Positions 41,706-51,420 of a DNA stretch of 64,000 nucleotides are shown piece by piece. The DNA is from Phocaeicola sartorii JCM 17136 = DSM 21941. GTDB taxonomy: Bacteria; Bacteroidota; Bacteroidia; Bacteroidales; Bacteroidaceae. The translations under genes were made by a program, and so were the position numbers. The stretch's first letter is position 1. Each line of letters opens with the position of its first letter. The notes beneath the pieces are model-generated. The model did not search any database, was not told the DNA's origin, and saw nothing but the letters and a program-made list of their open reading frames with translations. The DNA lies in the NCBI RefSeq assembly GCF_000614185.1, contig NZ_BAKM01000009.1:62001-126000 (forward strand). The letters run 5' to 3'.

Positions 41706-43238
41706 TCACAAAGGCATATTGCCATGTTTCTTAGGCGGATTGCTCTGGTTTTTGTTGTGACACATTTCCAAAGCTTGAACAAGTTTGTAACGAGTGTCAC
41801 GGGGCATAATCACTTCATCAATCAGACCACGTTCCGCCGCACGATAAGGATTGGAGAATTTATCCTCGTATTCCTTGATAATCTCAGCTTTCTCTTCCGG
41901 AGCAGACTTGCGGTAAAGGATGTTCACTGCCCCTTCCGCACCCATGACGGCTATTTCCGCCTGTGGGTAAGCCAAGTTCACATCGGCTCCCGTCGGCTTG
42001 CTGGACATAACAATGTAAGCACCTCCATAAGCTTTACGAGTAATTAAAGTAACCTTGGGTACTGTAGCTTCGGCGTATGCATAGACAATCTTCGCACCAT
42101 GGCGGATAATGCCGTTGTGCTCCTGTACCGTTCCGGGCAAGAAGCCGGGAACATCCTCGAAAGTGATCAGCGGAATGTTGAAACAGTCACAGAAACGGAT
42201 GAAACGGGCAGCCTTGTCACTGGCGTCAATGTCAAGAACACCGGCCAGCCAGGCGGGCTGATTGGCGACAATACCTACGGAACGACCTCCCAGGCGACCG
42301 AATCCCACCACCACATTTTTAGCAAAGTGAGGCATCACCTCGAAGAAATACTGGTTGTCCAGCACCGGTTCGATGATATCCTTTATATCATAAGGCATGT
42401 TCGGATCTTCGGGAATGACAGTCTGCAACGCCTCCACCTGACGATGGATGTCATCGGTACAGGCAACAAGCGGGGCATCCTCCATATTATTGGAAGGCAG
42501 GAAACTCAGCAATTCGCGGATGCTCATCAACGTCTCCTCCTCGTTATCGCACATAAAATGAGTCACACCGCTTTTGCCGCTGTGAGTCTGGGCGCCTCCC
42601 AGTTCTTCCTTGCCCACCTCTTCGTTGGTCACGGTCTTCACCACATCCGGTCCGGTGATGAACATGTGGCTCTGCTCTTTCACCATAAAAATGAAATCGG
42701 TCAGTGCGGGAGAATAGCAGGCACCTCCGGCGCAAGGACCCAGAATGGCGGAAATCTGGGGGATAACTCCTGATGCGATGGTGTTCTGATAAAAGATGGA
42801 GGCATATCCGGCGAGGCTGTTCACCCCTTCCTGGATACGTGCGCCGCCCGAGTCGTTCAAAGCGATAACGGGAGCTCCCGTCTTCAACGCCAGTTGCTGG
42901 ACTTTTACAATCTTGGCCGCATTGGTCTCGCTCAGCGAACCGCCGTGCGCGGTGAAATCGTATGCATAGACAAAAACCGGACGGCCGTCTATCTTTCCAT
43001 AACCGGTGACCATGCCGTCTCCGGCAATCTGCTTCTTCTCCATGCCGAAGTTGGTGCAACGGTGGTTCACCAACTTGTCCAGCTCATTGAACGTACCTTT
43101 GTCCAGCAACATCCCGATGCGCTCGCGGGCGGTCATTTTCCCTTGGGCATGTTGTTTCTCGATCTTGTCCACACCGCCGCCCAGCGACGCGCGTTTGTCC
43201 AGTTCCTCAAACCGGTTGTATATTTCTTCTCTTGTCAT
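41706..43238 (-). CDS. acyl-CoA carboxylase beta subunit (carboxyltransferase)
   Basis: Transfers carboxyl from biotin to an acyl-CoA, most likely propionyl-CoA or acetyl-CoA. 510 residues with two crotonase-like halves. Acyl-CoA binding elements such as LNDSGGARIQEGVNSLAGYA and GPCAGGACYSPALTDFIFMV (oxyanion GG pairs) and, in the second half, PGFLPGTVQEHNGIIRHGAK are visible. It is last in the operon accC-BCCP-carboxyltransferase. Related methylmalonyl-CoA decarboxylase alpha subunits work with a membrane beta subunit, which is not seen here, so carboxylase is the better reading. Confidence 0.88.
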   Translation of the reverse strand: MTREEIYNRFEELDKRASLGGGVDKIEKQHAQGKMTARERIGMLLDKGTFNELDKLVNHRCTNFGMEKKQIAGDGMVTGYGKIDGRPVFVYAYDFTAHGGSLSETNAAKIVKVQQLALKTGAPVIALNDSGGARIQEGVNSLAGYASIFYQNTIASGVIPQISAILGPCAGGACYSPALTDFIFMVKEQSHMFITGPDVVKTVTNEEVGKEELGGAQTHSGKSGVTHFMCDNEEETLMSIRELLSFLPSNNMEDAPLVACTDDIHRQVEALQTVIPEDPNMPYDIKDIIEPVLDNQYFFEVMPHFAKNVVVGFGRLGGRSVGIVANQPAWLAGVLDIDASDKAARFIRFCDCFNIPLITFEDVPGFLPGTVQEHNGIIRHGAKIVYAYAEATVPKVTLITRKAYGGAYIVMSSKPTGADVNLAYPQAEIAVMGAEGAVNILYRKSAPEEKAEIIKEYEDKFSNPYRAAERGLIDEVIMPRDTRYKLVQALEMCHNKNQSNPPKKHGNMPL

Positions 43239-43240
43239 GA

Positions 43241-43756
43241 TCAGTCTTCTTTTATAATATCCAATACAATTAACACCTGGTTGGCATTGACGGAATCCCC
43301 CTCATTGACCAGGATATCCCTTACCGTGCAGTCCGAGGTCACTTTGTAGTTGCTCTGCATCTTCATGGCCTCCAGCACCACCACAATATCTCCGGCTGAC
43401 AGACGGTCCCCTTTCCGGACGGGAATTTTCACAACCTTTCCGGGCATGGGAGCCACAATCTTGTCATCCTGTCTCTCCTCGCCGCCCTTTTTCATACGCA
43501 GATACTTGGTCTGGGTGTCCACTATGTCCACATGATAGGAACGGTAGAACATATTCACATCATAACTCTTCCCACCCTCCCCGCGGATCAGTTCGGCATT
43601 AAAGGAATTGCCGTCATGCAGGATAGAGCAGCTTCCGTTCTCAGCCATGACGATATCCACGTCATACGGCTTCCCGTCAATCATAAATTGTACTTTGTTA
43701 CCCTCTTTGCTCACCAATGTCACATCGGCTACGCGGTCTCCAATATGTATTTCCAT
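43241..43756 (-). CDS. biotin carboxyl carrier protein
   Basis: Carries the biotin arm between the carboxylase and the carboxyltransferase. 171 residues. The C-terminal biotinyl domain begins about residue 100 ([20 protein letters not shown]) and the biotinylated lysine is K132 in EAMKM. The N-terminal 90 residues are a separate beta-rich domain likely to dock with partners. It is 2 bases from the carboxyltransferase gene and 24 from accC. Confidence 0.92.
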   Translation of the reverse strand: MEIHIGDRVADVTLVSKEGNKVQFMIDGKPYDVDIVMAENGSCSILHDGNSFNAELIRGEGGKSYDVNMFYRSYHVDIVDTQTKYLRMKKGGEERQDDKIVAPMPGKVVKIPVRKGDRLSAGDIVVVLEAMKMQSNYKVTSDCTVRDILVNEGDSVNANQVLIVLDIIKED

Positions 43757-43780
43757 ACTTTTGCTTAATTAAATGAAGAA

Positions 43781-45292
43781 TCAGATTCTCAATACTCCTT
43801 TCTGCAGGCCGAACTCACGCCAGCGGCTGATGGGACGGGCATCGGAAAGCTGAGGACTCTTATTCTCTTCCAGATTCATCAGATAGTCAATATAAGAGGC
43901 GATCATGGCCATATTCTCAATCTCCTCATTGTTGCCGTTGCCACGGAGCAGCATACGCGAGTTCTTCTCGATAAACAAGGTATTATACTCACCCTTCACA
44001 AAGTCGGGAGTATGCATGATACGTTTCAAGTAACTGAGATTGGTCTTCAGCCCCGTAATCTTATACTCGTAGAGCACACGGCGCATACGCTCTATGGCAT
44101 ACTGGCGGGTTGTGGCCCACACGATCAGCTTGCCTATCATCGGGTCGTAGAAAACTGGGATCTCATACCCTTCGTACACGTAGCTGTCAATGCGCACACC
44201 AATACCGTTAGGCTCCGTCAGCTGCTTGATGATACCCGGTGAAGGCATGAAGTTGTTCTCCGTGTCTTCCGCACAGATACGACATTCGATAGCATGACCG
44301 CGCTGATACAGCTCTTCCTGCTTCAAATGCAGCACTTCATCATTGGCAATGCGGATCTGCTCTTTCACCAAGTCTACACCTACCACTTCTTCGGTGATGG
44401 GATGCTCCACCTGAAGACGGGTATTCATCTCCAGAAAATAGAAATTGCGGTTCTTGTCCACCAGAAATTCGATAGTCCCGGCTCCCGAATAGTTCACCGC
44501 CCTAGCGGCAGCCACCGCCTTTTCCCCCATCTCCTGACGGAGCTCCGGAGTAAGGAACGGAGACGGACTCTCCTCCACAATCTTCTGATTGCGGCGCTGC
44601 ACAGAGCACTCGCGGTCGAACAGATGAATCACATTGCCGTGATTGTCACCCAGAATCTGGAATTCTATATGATGGGGTTCTTCTACAAATTTCTCCAGAT
44701 AGACCGTATCATCTCCGAAAGAAGACATAGACTCGGAACGAGCGGTGTTGTATGCCTCCACCACTTCATCTTCACTGTGTATCAGCCTCATCCCTTTACC
44801 ACCACCTCCCATAGATGCCTTCAGCATGACGGGATAGCCTATCTCATTACAGATACGTACCGCCTCTTCAGCGCTCTGCAACGGCTGTTCCGTACCGGGC
44901 ACCACAGGCACACCAGCGGCAATCATGCGCTTACGGGCGGCAATCTTGTCACCCATCGCCTCCATCGTCTCAGCGGCAGGACCGATAAAGATGATCCCCT
45001 CCTCCTTGCAACGGCGGGCAAAATCGGCATTCTCGGACAAGAAACCATAACCGGGGTGTATGGCATCGGCATGATGCTGTCTGGCAGCTTTAATGATAGT
45101 ATCTATATTCAGATAACTTTCCTTGGAAGCGGCAGGACCTATCAGGCAGGCTTCATCTGCATACATCACATGACGCGCCGTACGGTCGGCTTCCGAGAAG
45201 ACCGCCACCGTGCGGATGCCCATTTCTTTACAAGAGCGCATAACGCGCACGGCTATCTCGCCACGGTTGGCAATTAGAACCTTTTGTATCAT
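43781..45292 (-). CDS. accC: biotin carboxylase subunit
   Basis: ATP-dependent carboxylation of biotin. 503 residues from MIQKVLIANRGEIAVRVMRS; the longer upstream reading lacks a family match and is rejected. ATP-grasp glycine loop GGGGKG at 162-167, then FDRECSVQRRNQKIVEESPS and the catalytic EMNTRLQVEHPITEEV segment. First gene of the three-subunit operon, with a candidate promoter 150 bases upstream. Confidence 0.93.
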   Translation of the reverse strand: MIQKVLIANRGEIAVRVMRSCKEMGIRTVAVFSEADRTARHVMYADEACLIGPAASKESYLNIDTIIKAARQHHADAIHPGYGFLSENADFARRCKEEGIIFIGPAAETMEAMGDKIAARKRMIAAGVPVVPGTEQPLQSAEEAVRICNEIGYPVMLKASMGGGGKGMRLIHSEDEVVEAYNTARSESMSSFGDDTVYLEKFVEEPHHIEFQILGDNHGNVIHLFDRECSVQRRNQKIVEESPSPFLTPELRQEMGEKAVAAARAVNYSGAGTIEFLVDKNRNFYFLEMNTRLQVEHPITEEVVGVDLVKEQIRIANDEVLHLKQEELYQRGHAIECRICAEDTENNFMPSPGIIKQLTEPNGIGVRIDSYVYEGYEIPVFYDPMIGKLIVWATTRQYAIERMRRVLYEYKITGLKTNLSYLKRIMHTPDFVKGEYNTLFIEKNSRMLLRGNGNNEEIENMAMIASYIDYLMNLEENKSPQLSDARPISRWREFGLQKGVLRI

Positions 45293-45403
45293 AATCTTTC
45301 TCTTTTTACCCGAAATGTCACACAAAATTACGGGTGCGTTCATTATACATAAACGCGCCTTACATGGGTGACATCTCTCATTAGTATTGATTATTTAACG
45401 AAA

Positions 45404-45463
45404 GCCCCCTGATTTTTAGAAGTGGGGGCCATAATTGGTTGCAAAGATACTTGTTTTTTGCAC
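45404..45463 (-). promoter_or_regulatory. candidate promoter and leader hairpin of the carboxylase operon
   Basis: Minus strand TATCTTTGC at 45441-45449, with TTTTG about 14-18 bases further upstream. The transcript would begin near 45434 and fold at once into GCCCCC...GGGGGC (45404-45429) followed by TTTCGTT. The hairpin could stabilise the leader, or end transcripts coming from the DUF488 gene. Confidence 0.5.
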
Positions 45464-45468
45464 AAAAA

Positions 45469-45825
45469 CTACAAATGTGTGTCTAAATAATGTTTCAAAA
45501 CTCTGGCATGATTTCGCTCCGGCTCTCTCGATGCGTAAAGTAATGTTACCTTCGAATAAGCTTTCATCTTATCAATGAACGCTTTAGCCGCATCCGATTC
45601 TTCCAATTCCTTTTGATACATATCCGCAAAGGCCCCCCATCTTTTTTCCACATCCGCATGAAACCATTTTCTTAAATCATTGGACGGAGTCACTTCTTTT
45701 GCCCAATAATCGTATTTCAAATATTCCCGTTTCATGCCACGAGGCCACAAACGGTCTACCAAGACACGACAGCCGTCTTGTTCGGAAGGTTCATCATAAA
45801 CCCTCTTGATGTTTACTTGAGTCAT
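45469..45825 (-). CDS. DUF488 family protein
   Basis: 118-residue protein of unknown function with the family hallmarks VDRLWPRGMKREYLKYDYWA and LLYASREPERNHARVLKHYL. The conserved RG, Arg/Cys-free pocket and small size fit the YeaO-type branch. No signal peptide. Monocistronic or co-transcribed with the GNAT gene 74 bases upstream. Confidence 0.85.
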   Translation of the reverse strand: MTQVNIKRVYDEPSEQDGCRVLVDRLWPRGMKREYLKYDYWAKEVTPSNDLRKWFHADVEKRWGAFADMYQKELEESDAAKAFIDKMKAYSKVTLLYASREPERNHARVLKHYLDTHL

Positions 45826-45899
45826 AGCTGGTTATTTTTAATTCAGGTACAAGCTTATAACTCCATACATCCCTAAAAAGTTCATTCCAGACAGCGGTT

Positions 45900-46385
45900 T
45901 CAGGATAACAGCAACTCGTAATCCACCACATCCAGCCACCGCCCGAATTTCAGTCCCACCTTCTCGAAACGTGAGACTCTTTTAAATCCCAGCCGCAAAT
46001 GCAAAGCGTCACTAGCAGCATTGCCCTCCGTAATACAGGCTATCAGCGCATGGTATCCATCCCTACGGCATTCCTCTATTAATCTTTCCATCAATTCCCG
46101 GCCTATGCCCTTTCCCTCATATCCGGAAGCCAGATAAACCGTTGTTTCCAACGTATGACTGTAAGCAGCCCTCTCCTTCCACAGATGGGCATAACAATAC
46201 CCCACAACTTTTCCCTCTTCCTCATACACAAAATAAGGAAAGCGCACGGCAATTCCGGCAATACGGTTGCGCATGTCCTCCTCTCTCAAAGGTTCTGTCT
46301 CAAATGTAGCCACACTGTATTCGATGTATTCATTGTATATCGTCGTGATGGCTTTGGCGTCCTGAAGTTCCACTCGTCTGATCAT
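45900..46385 (-). CDS. GNAT N-acetyltransferase (phosphinothricin acetyltransferase-like)
   Basis: 161 residues. MIRRVELQDAKAITTIYNEY and the segment EPLREEDMRNRI resemble the Pat/YwnH branch, and the acetyl-CoA loop is SGYEGKGIGRELM near 108-120. The substrate may be an amino acid analogue such as methionine sulfone or phosphinothricin; that is inference by resemblance. Divergent from the plus-strand GNAT pair. Confidence 0.82.
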   Translation of the reverse strand: MIRRVELQDAKAITTIYNEYIEYSVATFETEPLREEDMRNRIAGIAVRFPYFVYEEEGKVVGYCYAHLWKERAAYSHTLETTVYLASGYEGKGIGRELMERLIEECRRDGYHALIACITEGNAASDALHLRLGFKRVSRFEKVGLKFGRWLDVVDYELLLS

Positions 46386-46491
46386 AATGGCATATCTCTA
46401 TTATTAAAACGTAAGCAAGATATAAAAAAATAATCAGTTATCCGGAGAATAATCACTATATTTACAGCCGGTTCTAATTTCAGCTATAAAA

Positions 46492-46923
46492 ATGACAGAA
46501 ATACTAGAAGTAAAAGACTTTATTCCGGAGTACACCGATGCAGTGCAGAGACTGCTGGAACAGCTCACAAGTCGTCCGGTGAAACTGACCGGGACGGCTC
46601 TCAGAGAAATCATATTCCAAGAGAACACCCACCTGTTCTTCCTGCTGGCAGATCAGAAAATTGCGGGAATGCTGACCGTAGGTATCTATTACAGCCCCAC
46701 AGGCGGTAAGGCATGGATTGAAGATGTGGTAGTAGACGAAAAATACCGGGGACAAGGATTCAGCAAACAACTGGTCACACACGCTGTCCGGTTTGTGAAG
46801 GAACAAGGCATACCTCTTATCATGCTTACTTCAAACCCCACACGGACTGCCGCCAACAAACTGTATCAAAAATCAGGCTTTGAACAAAAACAGACCAATG
46901 TGTACAAAATGAATTTAGAATAA
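46492..46923 (+). CDS. GNAT family N-acetyltransferase
   Basis: 143 residues beginning MTEILEVKDFIPEYTDAVQR. Acetyl-CoA loop KYRGQGFSKQLV near 84-95 after the strand IEDVVVDE; C-terminal NPTRTAANKLYQKSGF is typical. Substrate unknown. First of three close plus-strand genes (17 and 15 bases apart). Confidence 0.82.
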   Translation: MTEILEVKDFIPEYTDAVQRLLEQLTSRPVKLTGTALREIIFQENTHLFFLLADQKIAGMLTVGIYYSPTGGKAWIEDVVVDEKYRGQGFSKQLVTHAVRFVKEQGIPLIMLTSNPTRTAANKLYQKSGFEQKQTNVYKMNLE

Positions 46924-46940
46924 CCCATTCCTATTTCAAT

Positions 46941-47462
46941 ATGATAACAATCAGACATTCATCACCCGAAGATTTAGATGCAATTATGGAAATATTCTGC
47001 TATGCCCGCCGGTTCATGAAAGAGCATGGCAACCCCAACCAGTGGATAAACGGTTATCCTTCCACCGAGTTGATTCTGCAAGAAATAACCAACGGCACCA
47101 ACTATGTTTGCGAAAATGAAAACGGAGAAATTATAGGGACTTTCTGTTTTATTCCCGGAGAAGACCCCACGTATGCCCGCATTGATGACGGCAACTGGCT
47201 GAACCACGAACCATACCACGTTATTCACCGCATGGCCACCAGTGGCCAACAGAAGGGAATAGCCGACGCCTGCTTCAAGTGGTGCTTCGAACATTGCGAT
47301 AATATCCGAGTGGACACCCACCATGACAACCTTGTGATGCAGAACATCCTGAAGAAGTACGGTTTCCGGCGTTGCGGCATCATTTATACCCACAACGGCA
47401 CATCACGCATCGCATACCAGCGGACATTAACCGAAAAAGAGCTATCTTTGCCGACCGAATAA
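46941..47462 (+). CDS. GNAT family N-acetyltransferase
   Basis: 173 residues. Begins MITIRHSSPEDLDAIMEIFC; acetyl-CoA loop MATSGQQKGIADACFKWCF, then DTHHDNLVMQNILKKYGFRR, the usual GNAT ending. Substrate unknown. Same unit as the radical SAM gene 15 bases downstream. Confidence 0.82.
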   Translation: MITIRHSSPEDLDAIMEIFCYARRFMKEHGNPNQWINGYPSTELILQEITNGTNYVCENENGEIIGTFCFIPGEDPTYARIDDGNWLNHEPYHVIHRMATSGQQKGIADACFKWCFEHCDNIRVDTHHDNLVMQNILKKYGFRRCGIIYTHNGTSRIAYQRTLTEKELSLPTE

Positions 47463-47477
47463 ACAAGAATAAGAAAC

Positions 47478-49114
47478 ATGAAAATTCTCTGGATAGACCT
47501 GAACAGCTCGTATGCACATTCCTCATTGGCCCTGCCGGCCCTACATGCACAAATCATGACAGACCCCTCTGTAGAATGGGAAATCGTATCTGCCACCATC
47601 AACGAAAATGTGGGAATGATTGTCGATGAGATCTGCCGCCATCAACCCGACATCCTTGCCGCAACCACCTGGCTTTTCAACCATGAGCAGCTGATGCATG
47701 TCACCTCCAGAGTAAAAGCCTTGATACCCGAAGCCTGCCTAGTACTGGGCGGTCCGGAATTTCTGGGAGACAATGAAGAGTTCCTCCGCAAAAATCCATT
47801 TGTGGACTGCGTCTTCAGAGGAGAAGGTGAAGAAGCCTTTCCACAATGGCTGGCCTGCCAGAACCATCCGGAACAATGGCACACCGTGCCCGGACTCTGT
47901 TACCTCACTCCCGACAAAGAATATAAAGACAACGGCATAGCCGCGTACTGAATTTCGCCGGACTCGTCCCTCCCGAACAAAGCCGCTTCTTTAACTGGAG
48001 CAAGCCCTTTGTCCAACTGGAAACCACACGTGGATGTTTCAACACTTGCGCCTTCTGCGTCAGCGGCGGTGAAAAGCCGGTACGCACCCTTTCCATCGAA
48101 AGCATCCGCGAAAGACTGCGACTCATCCATGCGCATGGCATCAAAAATGTACGCGTATTAGACCGTACTTTTAATTACAACCCGCGAAGAGCCAAAGAAC
48201 TGCTCCGGCTCTTTTTGGAATTCCATCCCGATATCCGTTTCCATCTGGAGATACACCCCGCCTTGTTGTCGGAAGAGCTGAAAGAAGAACTCAGCCGGCT
48301 GCCCGAAGGATTGCTTCATCTGGAAGCCGGTATCCAGAGCCTGCGTGAACCCGTACTTGATAAAAGCCGCCGGATGGGTAAGCTGTCCGATGCCCTGAAC
48401 GGGCTGAAGTTCCTGTGTGCCCTGCCCAACATGGAAACCCATGCCGACCTTATTGCCGGGCTTCCTCTTTATCATCTCCATGAGATATTTGAAGATGTCC
48501 GTACCCTGGCAGGATATAATGCCGGAGAGATCCAACTGGAATCGCTCAAACTGCTTCCCGGCACCGAAATGCGCCGGAGGGCGGAAGAATTAGGAATCAA
48601 GTATTCCCCCTTGCCCCCATACGAGGTTTTGCAGACCCATGAAATCAGTGTAAGCGAACTGCAAACAGCCCGCCGGCTTTCCCGGCTGCTGGATGGTTTT
48701 TACAATGCCCCGGCATGGCAGACACTGACACGCGAACTCATTTTGAATGATGAACAATTCCTTTATCGTTTTCTTGAATATTTGACAAAGGCCAATCTGA
48801 TAGACCAGCCCATGAGTCTGGAAAAACGAGGACTGATACTCTATGAGTATTGCAAACAGAACTATCCCGAATACCAGACAAAGGCCACCATTGCCTGGAT
48901 AGAGGCAGGAATGTCACTGAAAAAGCTCCCTGCCGAAAGGGTACGGACAAAGCGGCAGCTGCCTCCGTCTGACTGGGAAATCATTGACGGAGAATATAAG
49001 GAGAACCTCCGCCTGTGCTTTCTGCCTGCCGATGAAAAGGGGGAACATGGCTACTGGTTCGGCTTTGAGTCGGAGATACAGAAGGTGGAACCTGTGTTCA
49101 AGGCAAGGACTTAA
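47478..49114 (+). CDS. B12-binding radical SAM protein, DUF4080-like (likely one-base deletion)
   Basis: Radical SAM enzyme with an N-terminal cobalamin-binding domain. The first part MKILWIDLNSSYAHSSLALP to DKEYKDNGIA (with the B12-domain strand GGPEFLG) runs to a stop at 47951; the rest resumes in another frame at about 47943 as VLNFAGLVPPEQSRFFNWSK. Adding one C at 47941 (GCCGCG to GCCCGCG) joins them as GIARVLNFAG, total about 545 residues. The iron-sulfur motif CFNTCAFC (CxxxCxxC) and GGEKP follow. Substrate unknown; methylation or a related radical reaction on a cofactor or RNA is possible. Confidence 0.82.
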
Positions 49115-49248
49115 TATTGCTGCTGTTTCCGCTAAGGGAGTATAATATGAGGTACTCCCATCGTGTGAAATATAAGGAAGATATTTTTGTCTGGCAACTT
49201 TTTTCGGTATGCGCCGGTGGGGTCGCTCTGATAGAAATACAGTCTTAA

Positions 49249-49764
49249 TCAGTAAGAAATAAAAAGTCCCGATAAGGTATATTCATGCTCTACTTTTTTT
49301 CCATTAAACACAACCCGTACCGCAGAAGATGAATTTGCATTTGATATAATTCTGTTCCAGACAAAACTCAGTGTACGACCATCCAACTTTCCTGAGATGA
49401 CAGACTTATACTCATAAAACCCAATAACTCCCGGTATAGTAGCTACTTTTTCCTCCCGCCAAGAGTATCCGTTTTCATCTTGATTGATACGACAATTTAA
49501 ATTAAAATCAATTATTTGAGTTTCCACACATAATCCAAACGACTGCAAGGCAATGGGACGCGCTTCTTCAGAAGTCAAATCTGCTGTGACAGCAGCCTCC
49601 CCTTCATTTATCACATCGCCATTTTTATAAGCCACATAGTTGCCCTCATATTTCCCCACTGCCTGGGCAAAGGAAGGCAACTCAAAATCATCTTCCTTAC
49701 TACATCCCCCCCAAACAATAGAAAACAGGCATATTAGCATCATCCTTCCTATATAAGATTTCAT
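49249..49764 (-). CDS. predicted lipoprotein, function unknown
   Basis: 171 residues. Signal peptide MKSYIGRMMLICLFSIVWGG with lipobox cysteine C21, then acidic linker SKEDDFELP that would send it to the outer membrane surface in Bacteroidetes. The rest looks like a small beta-barrel (AVGKYEGNYVAYKNGDVINE, FNGKKVEHEYTLSGLF), like many lipocalin-type Bacteroides lipoproteins. I do not recognise a specific family. First gene of the accessory patch. Confidence 0.75.
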   Translation of the reverse strand: MKSYIGRMMLICLFSIVWGGCSKEDDFELPSFAQAVGKYEGNYVAYKNGDVINEGEAAVTADLTSEEARPIALQSFGLCVETQIIDFNLNCRINQDENGYSWREEKVATIPGVIGFYEYKSVISGKLDGRTLSFVWNRIISNANSSSAVRVVFNGKKVEHEYTLSGLFISY

Positions 49765-50298
49765 ATTCCAGTTTTCATTGATTACTATATTACTTATCCT
49801 ATCTTACAAAGATAACAAGATAAACTGATATTACCATACCTATTAACATAATTCTCCCGCCAGGAAGAGGAATACTTTCATGCACAACTTTAATTGTTAT
49901 TCTTCTCAAAAGGAATCGATATATTTCTAAGAAAAGAAAGATTATGTTTCAGGATGACCGGGAACAACTACCAACCTTTGCGTTATGCTTTTAGGCATAA
50001 CGGAGTACGTAGAATGACCGAATGCCTGCACGGTTATAGGGATATTCCGTAAATGTTCCTCTTTCTTATAAATCAAGAGAAAAATTTTACTTTACGTGAG
50101 CTTTTCTCTTATTTTTTCGGCCAAATAGCTAGTCTTCTATCTTTTTCATAGAATATTATTTAGGAATATCCCTAGATATTGTTTCAAAAAATAAAATAGA
50201 AATTCAAGATTACAGTTGGAAGCGGTAATCAGGAGTTGCTGAGAATTGTAGGTTCTTCTTGATTCTTCAAGAATCTCGAAGTTTCAAGAAGAATTTAG
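49765..50298. other. gene-free stretch with palindromes
   Basis: No supported gene. It contains a hairpin CGTTATGC-TTTTAG-GCATAACG at 49981-50001, the MITE-like element at 50037-50174 and a nested palindrome CTTCTTG...CAAGAAG near 50257-50290. A possible minus-strand -7 box TATCTTTG at 49807-49814 could serve the lipoprotein gene. Confidence 0.55.
50037..50174. mobile_element. MITE-like palindromic element
   Basis: Terminal inverted repeats TAGGGATATTCCGTAAAT (50037-50054) and ATTTAGGAATATCCCTA (50158-50174) differ by one inserted base. Both ends carry TA, as after insertion by a Tc1/mariner- or IS630-type transposase. An inner inverted repeat AAGAGAAAA/TTTTCTCTT lies within. Total 138 bases and no coding capacity. 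No parent transposase is in the window. Confidence 0.5.
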
Positions 50299-50511
50299 CC
50301 GCACTTTCATTATCGAATCAGGCATAATTTTACTTGGTGTTTCTCGATTTCCATAAAACGGAGATTCGACATCAAGAATGATACATTCAAAGTGGAGAAA
50401 GCCCCAATGGATAATACCAAACTGGTATTGACCATAAACAAGAGACTTATTTCCGAGTGGTTTAGAGAACAATGGAAGAAAACACGTCAAGATATAAAAT
50501 CAGTGGCATAA
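50299..50511 (+). pseudogene. unrecognised C-terminal gene remnant
   Basis: Open frame without a start until ATG 50407. It ends KLVLTINKRLISEWFREQWK then KTRQDIKSVA at the TAA at 50509-50511, a credible protein C-terminus with no family I recognise. Its last ten codons lie inside the 378-bp repeat and recur (ending RQDIKPVA) at 53769, so this gene was once the convergent neighbour of the Fic gene. Confidence 0.45.
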
Positions 50512-50861
50512 TCCTTATTTCAAAACATAAAGCTAAACCCTCTCTTCTGTAAAACGTTAAACCGTTCAATCTCCAAAGAGAGGGATTTCTTTAACTGTCC
50601 TGCCATGAATGCTAAGAAAGGCTGATTGGATTCTTCATCCTGACATTGACGTAGGGAAAGGTTATATTCTTCTCTATCCTCTTTGAATATTTTGGCCGGG
50701 AAAAGGTGATAATAAAATTGGATCCAGTTCATCAGCAATCGTGCCGTTCTGCCGTTGTCATCCACCCACGGATGTATGGTTACTAAATTAAGATGGGCAT
50801 TGAAACTCAATTCATACTGTTTCCGAAATGTTTTTGCGGTCTTTTGCTTCTCTTGCAGAAT
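50484..50861. repeat. 378-bp direct repeat, copy 1
   Basis: Matches 53769-54146 base for base with about 12 mismatches and no gaps (roughly 97% by eye). It covers the end of the unknown remnant and the last third of the Fic gene. The right end breaks abruptly into ORF6N sequence at 50862. Confidence 0.92.
50520..50861 (-). pseudogene. truncated Fic-domain gene (3' part only)
   Basis: C-terminal 113 codons of a Fic protein, nearly identical to the intact gene at 53805-54614. The Fic motif reads HPWVDDNGRTAR, with Asp in place of the first Gly of the DGNGR anion loop. It lacks the N-terminal inhibitory helix and a start codon, and its upstream end joins an unrelated ORF6N fragment on the other strand. 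It is not expected to be active. Confidence 0.9.
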
Positions 50862-50862
50862 A

Positions 50863-51279
50863 AAAGAAGAGTTTGAAAGTTTGAGGTCGCAAATTGCGTC
50901 CTCAAACAAAAGAGGTGGTACACGATATATGCCTTTTGCCTTTACAGAACAAGGTGTTGCTATGCTTTCATCTGTATTAAATAGCGAAGCAGCTATTGAA
51001 ATAAACATATCCATCATGCGTGCTTTTGTTACTGTACGCCAATACTTGTCTTCTGTAAATAGCACAACTAAGGAAATCGAAGAGTTAAAGCAGCGCATGA
51101 AAATGCTGGAAGAAGGCAATGAAGACGCAATAGCAGCAGTTAATGACCTTAGTGAAGATACCCGAAAAGAACTTGATGATATTTACTTGGCATTATCACA
51201 GTTGGCAGATAAACAGAAGCAAATCAACCAGCAAAGAGAACGTAAACCTATTGGATTTATCCAATATGATAATGATTAA
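50863..51279 (+). pseudogene. ORF6N-domain protein remnant (5' truncated)
   Basis: Begins in mid-domain at KEEFESLRSQIASSNKRGGT and continues RYMPFAFTEQGVAMLSSVLN, a signature of the ORF6N DNA-binding family, followed by a coiled coil (KEIEELKQRMKMLEEGNEDA) and QINQQRERKPIGFIQYDND. The first 50 or so residues are missing and the break coincides with the end of the 378-bp repeat. ORF6N genes are common on Bacteroides mobile elements and phages. Confidence 0.85.
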
Positions 51280-51420
51280 CTCAACTTCTAATCATATAAT
51301 ATTAGGTTCAAATCTTATAATAACTACTTAAAAAATCAATTATGTACCTCATTCTACTTTTAGTTGGTGCTTTTATTCTATTCTGTTTATTACTGCAATA
51401 AAAATAGCAGTATGGTATGA

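Noticed and set aside
50755..50862. Start of an intact ORF6N gene at 50755
   Set aside because: That part is antisense to the Fic fragment; ORF6N homology begins only after the repeat junction at 50862.
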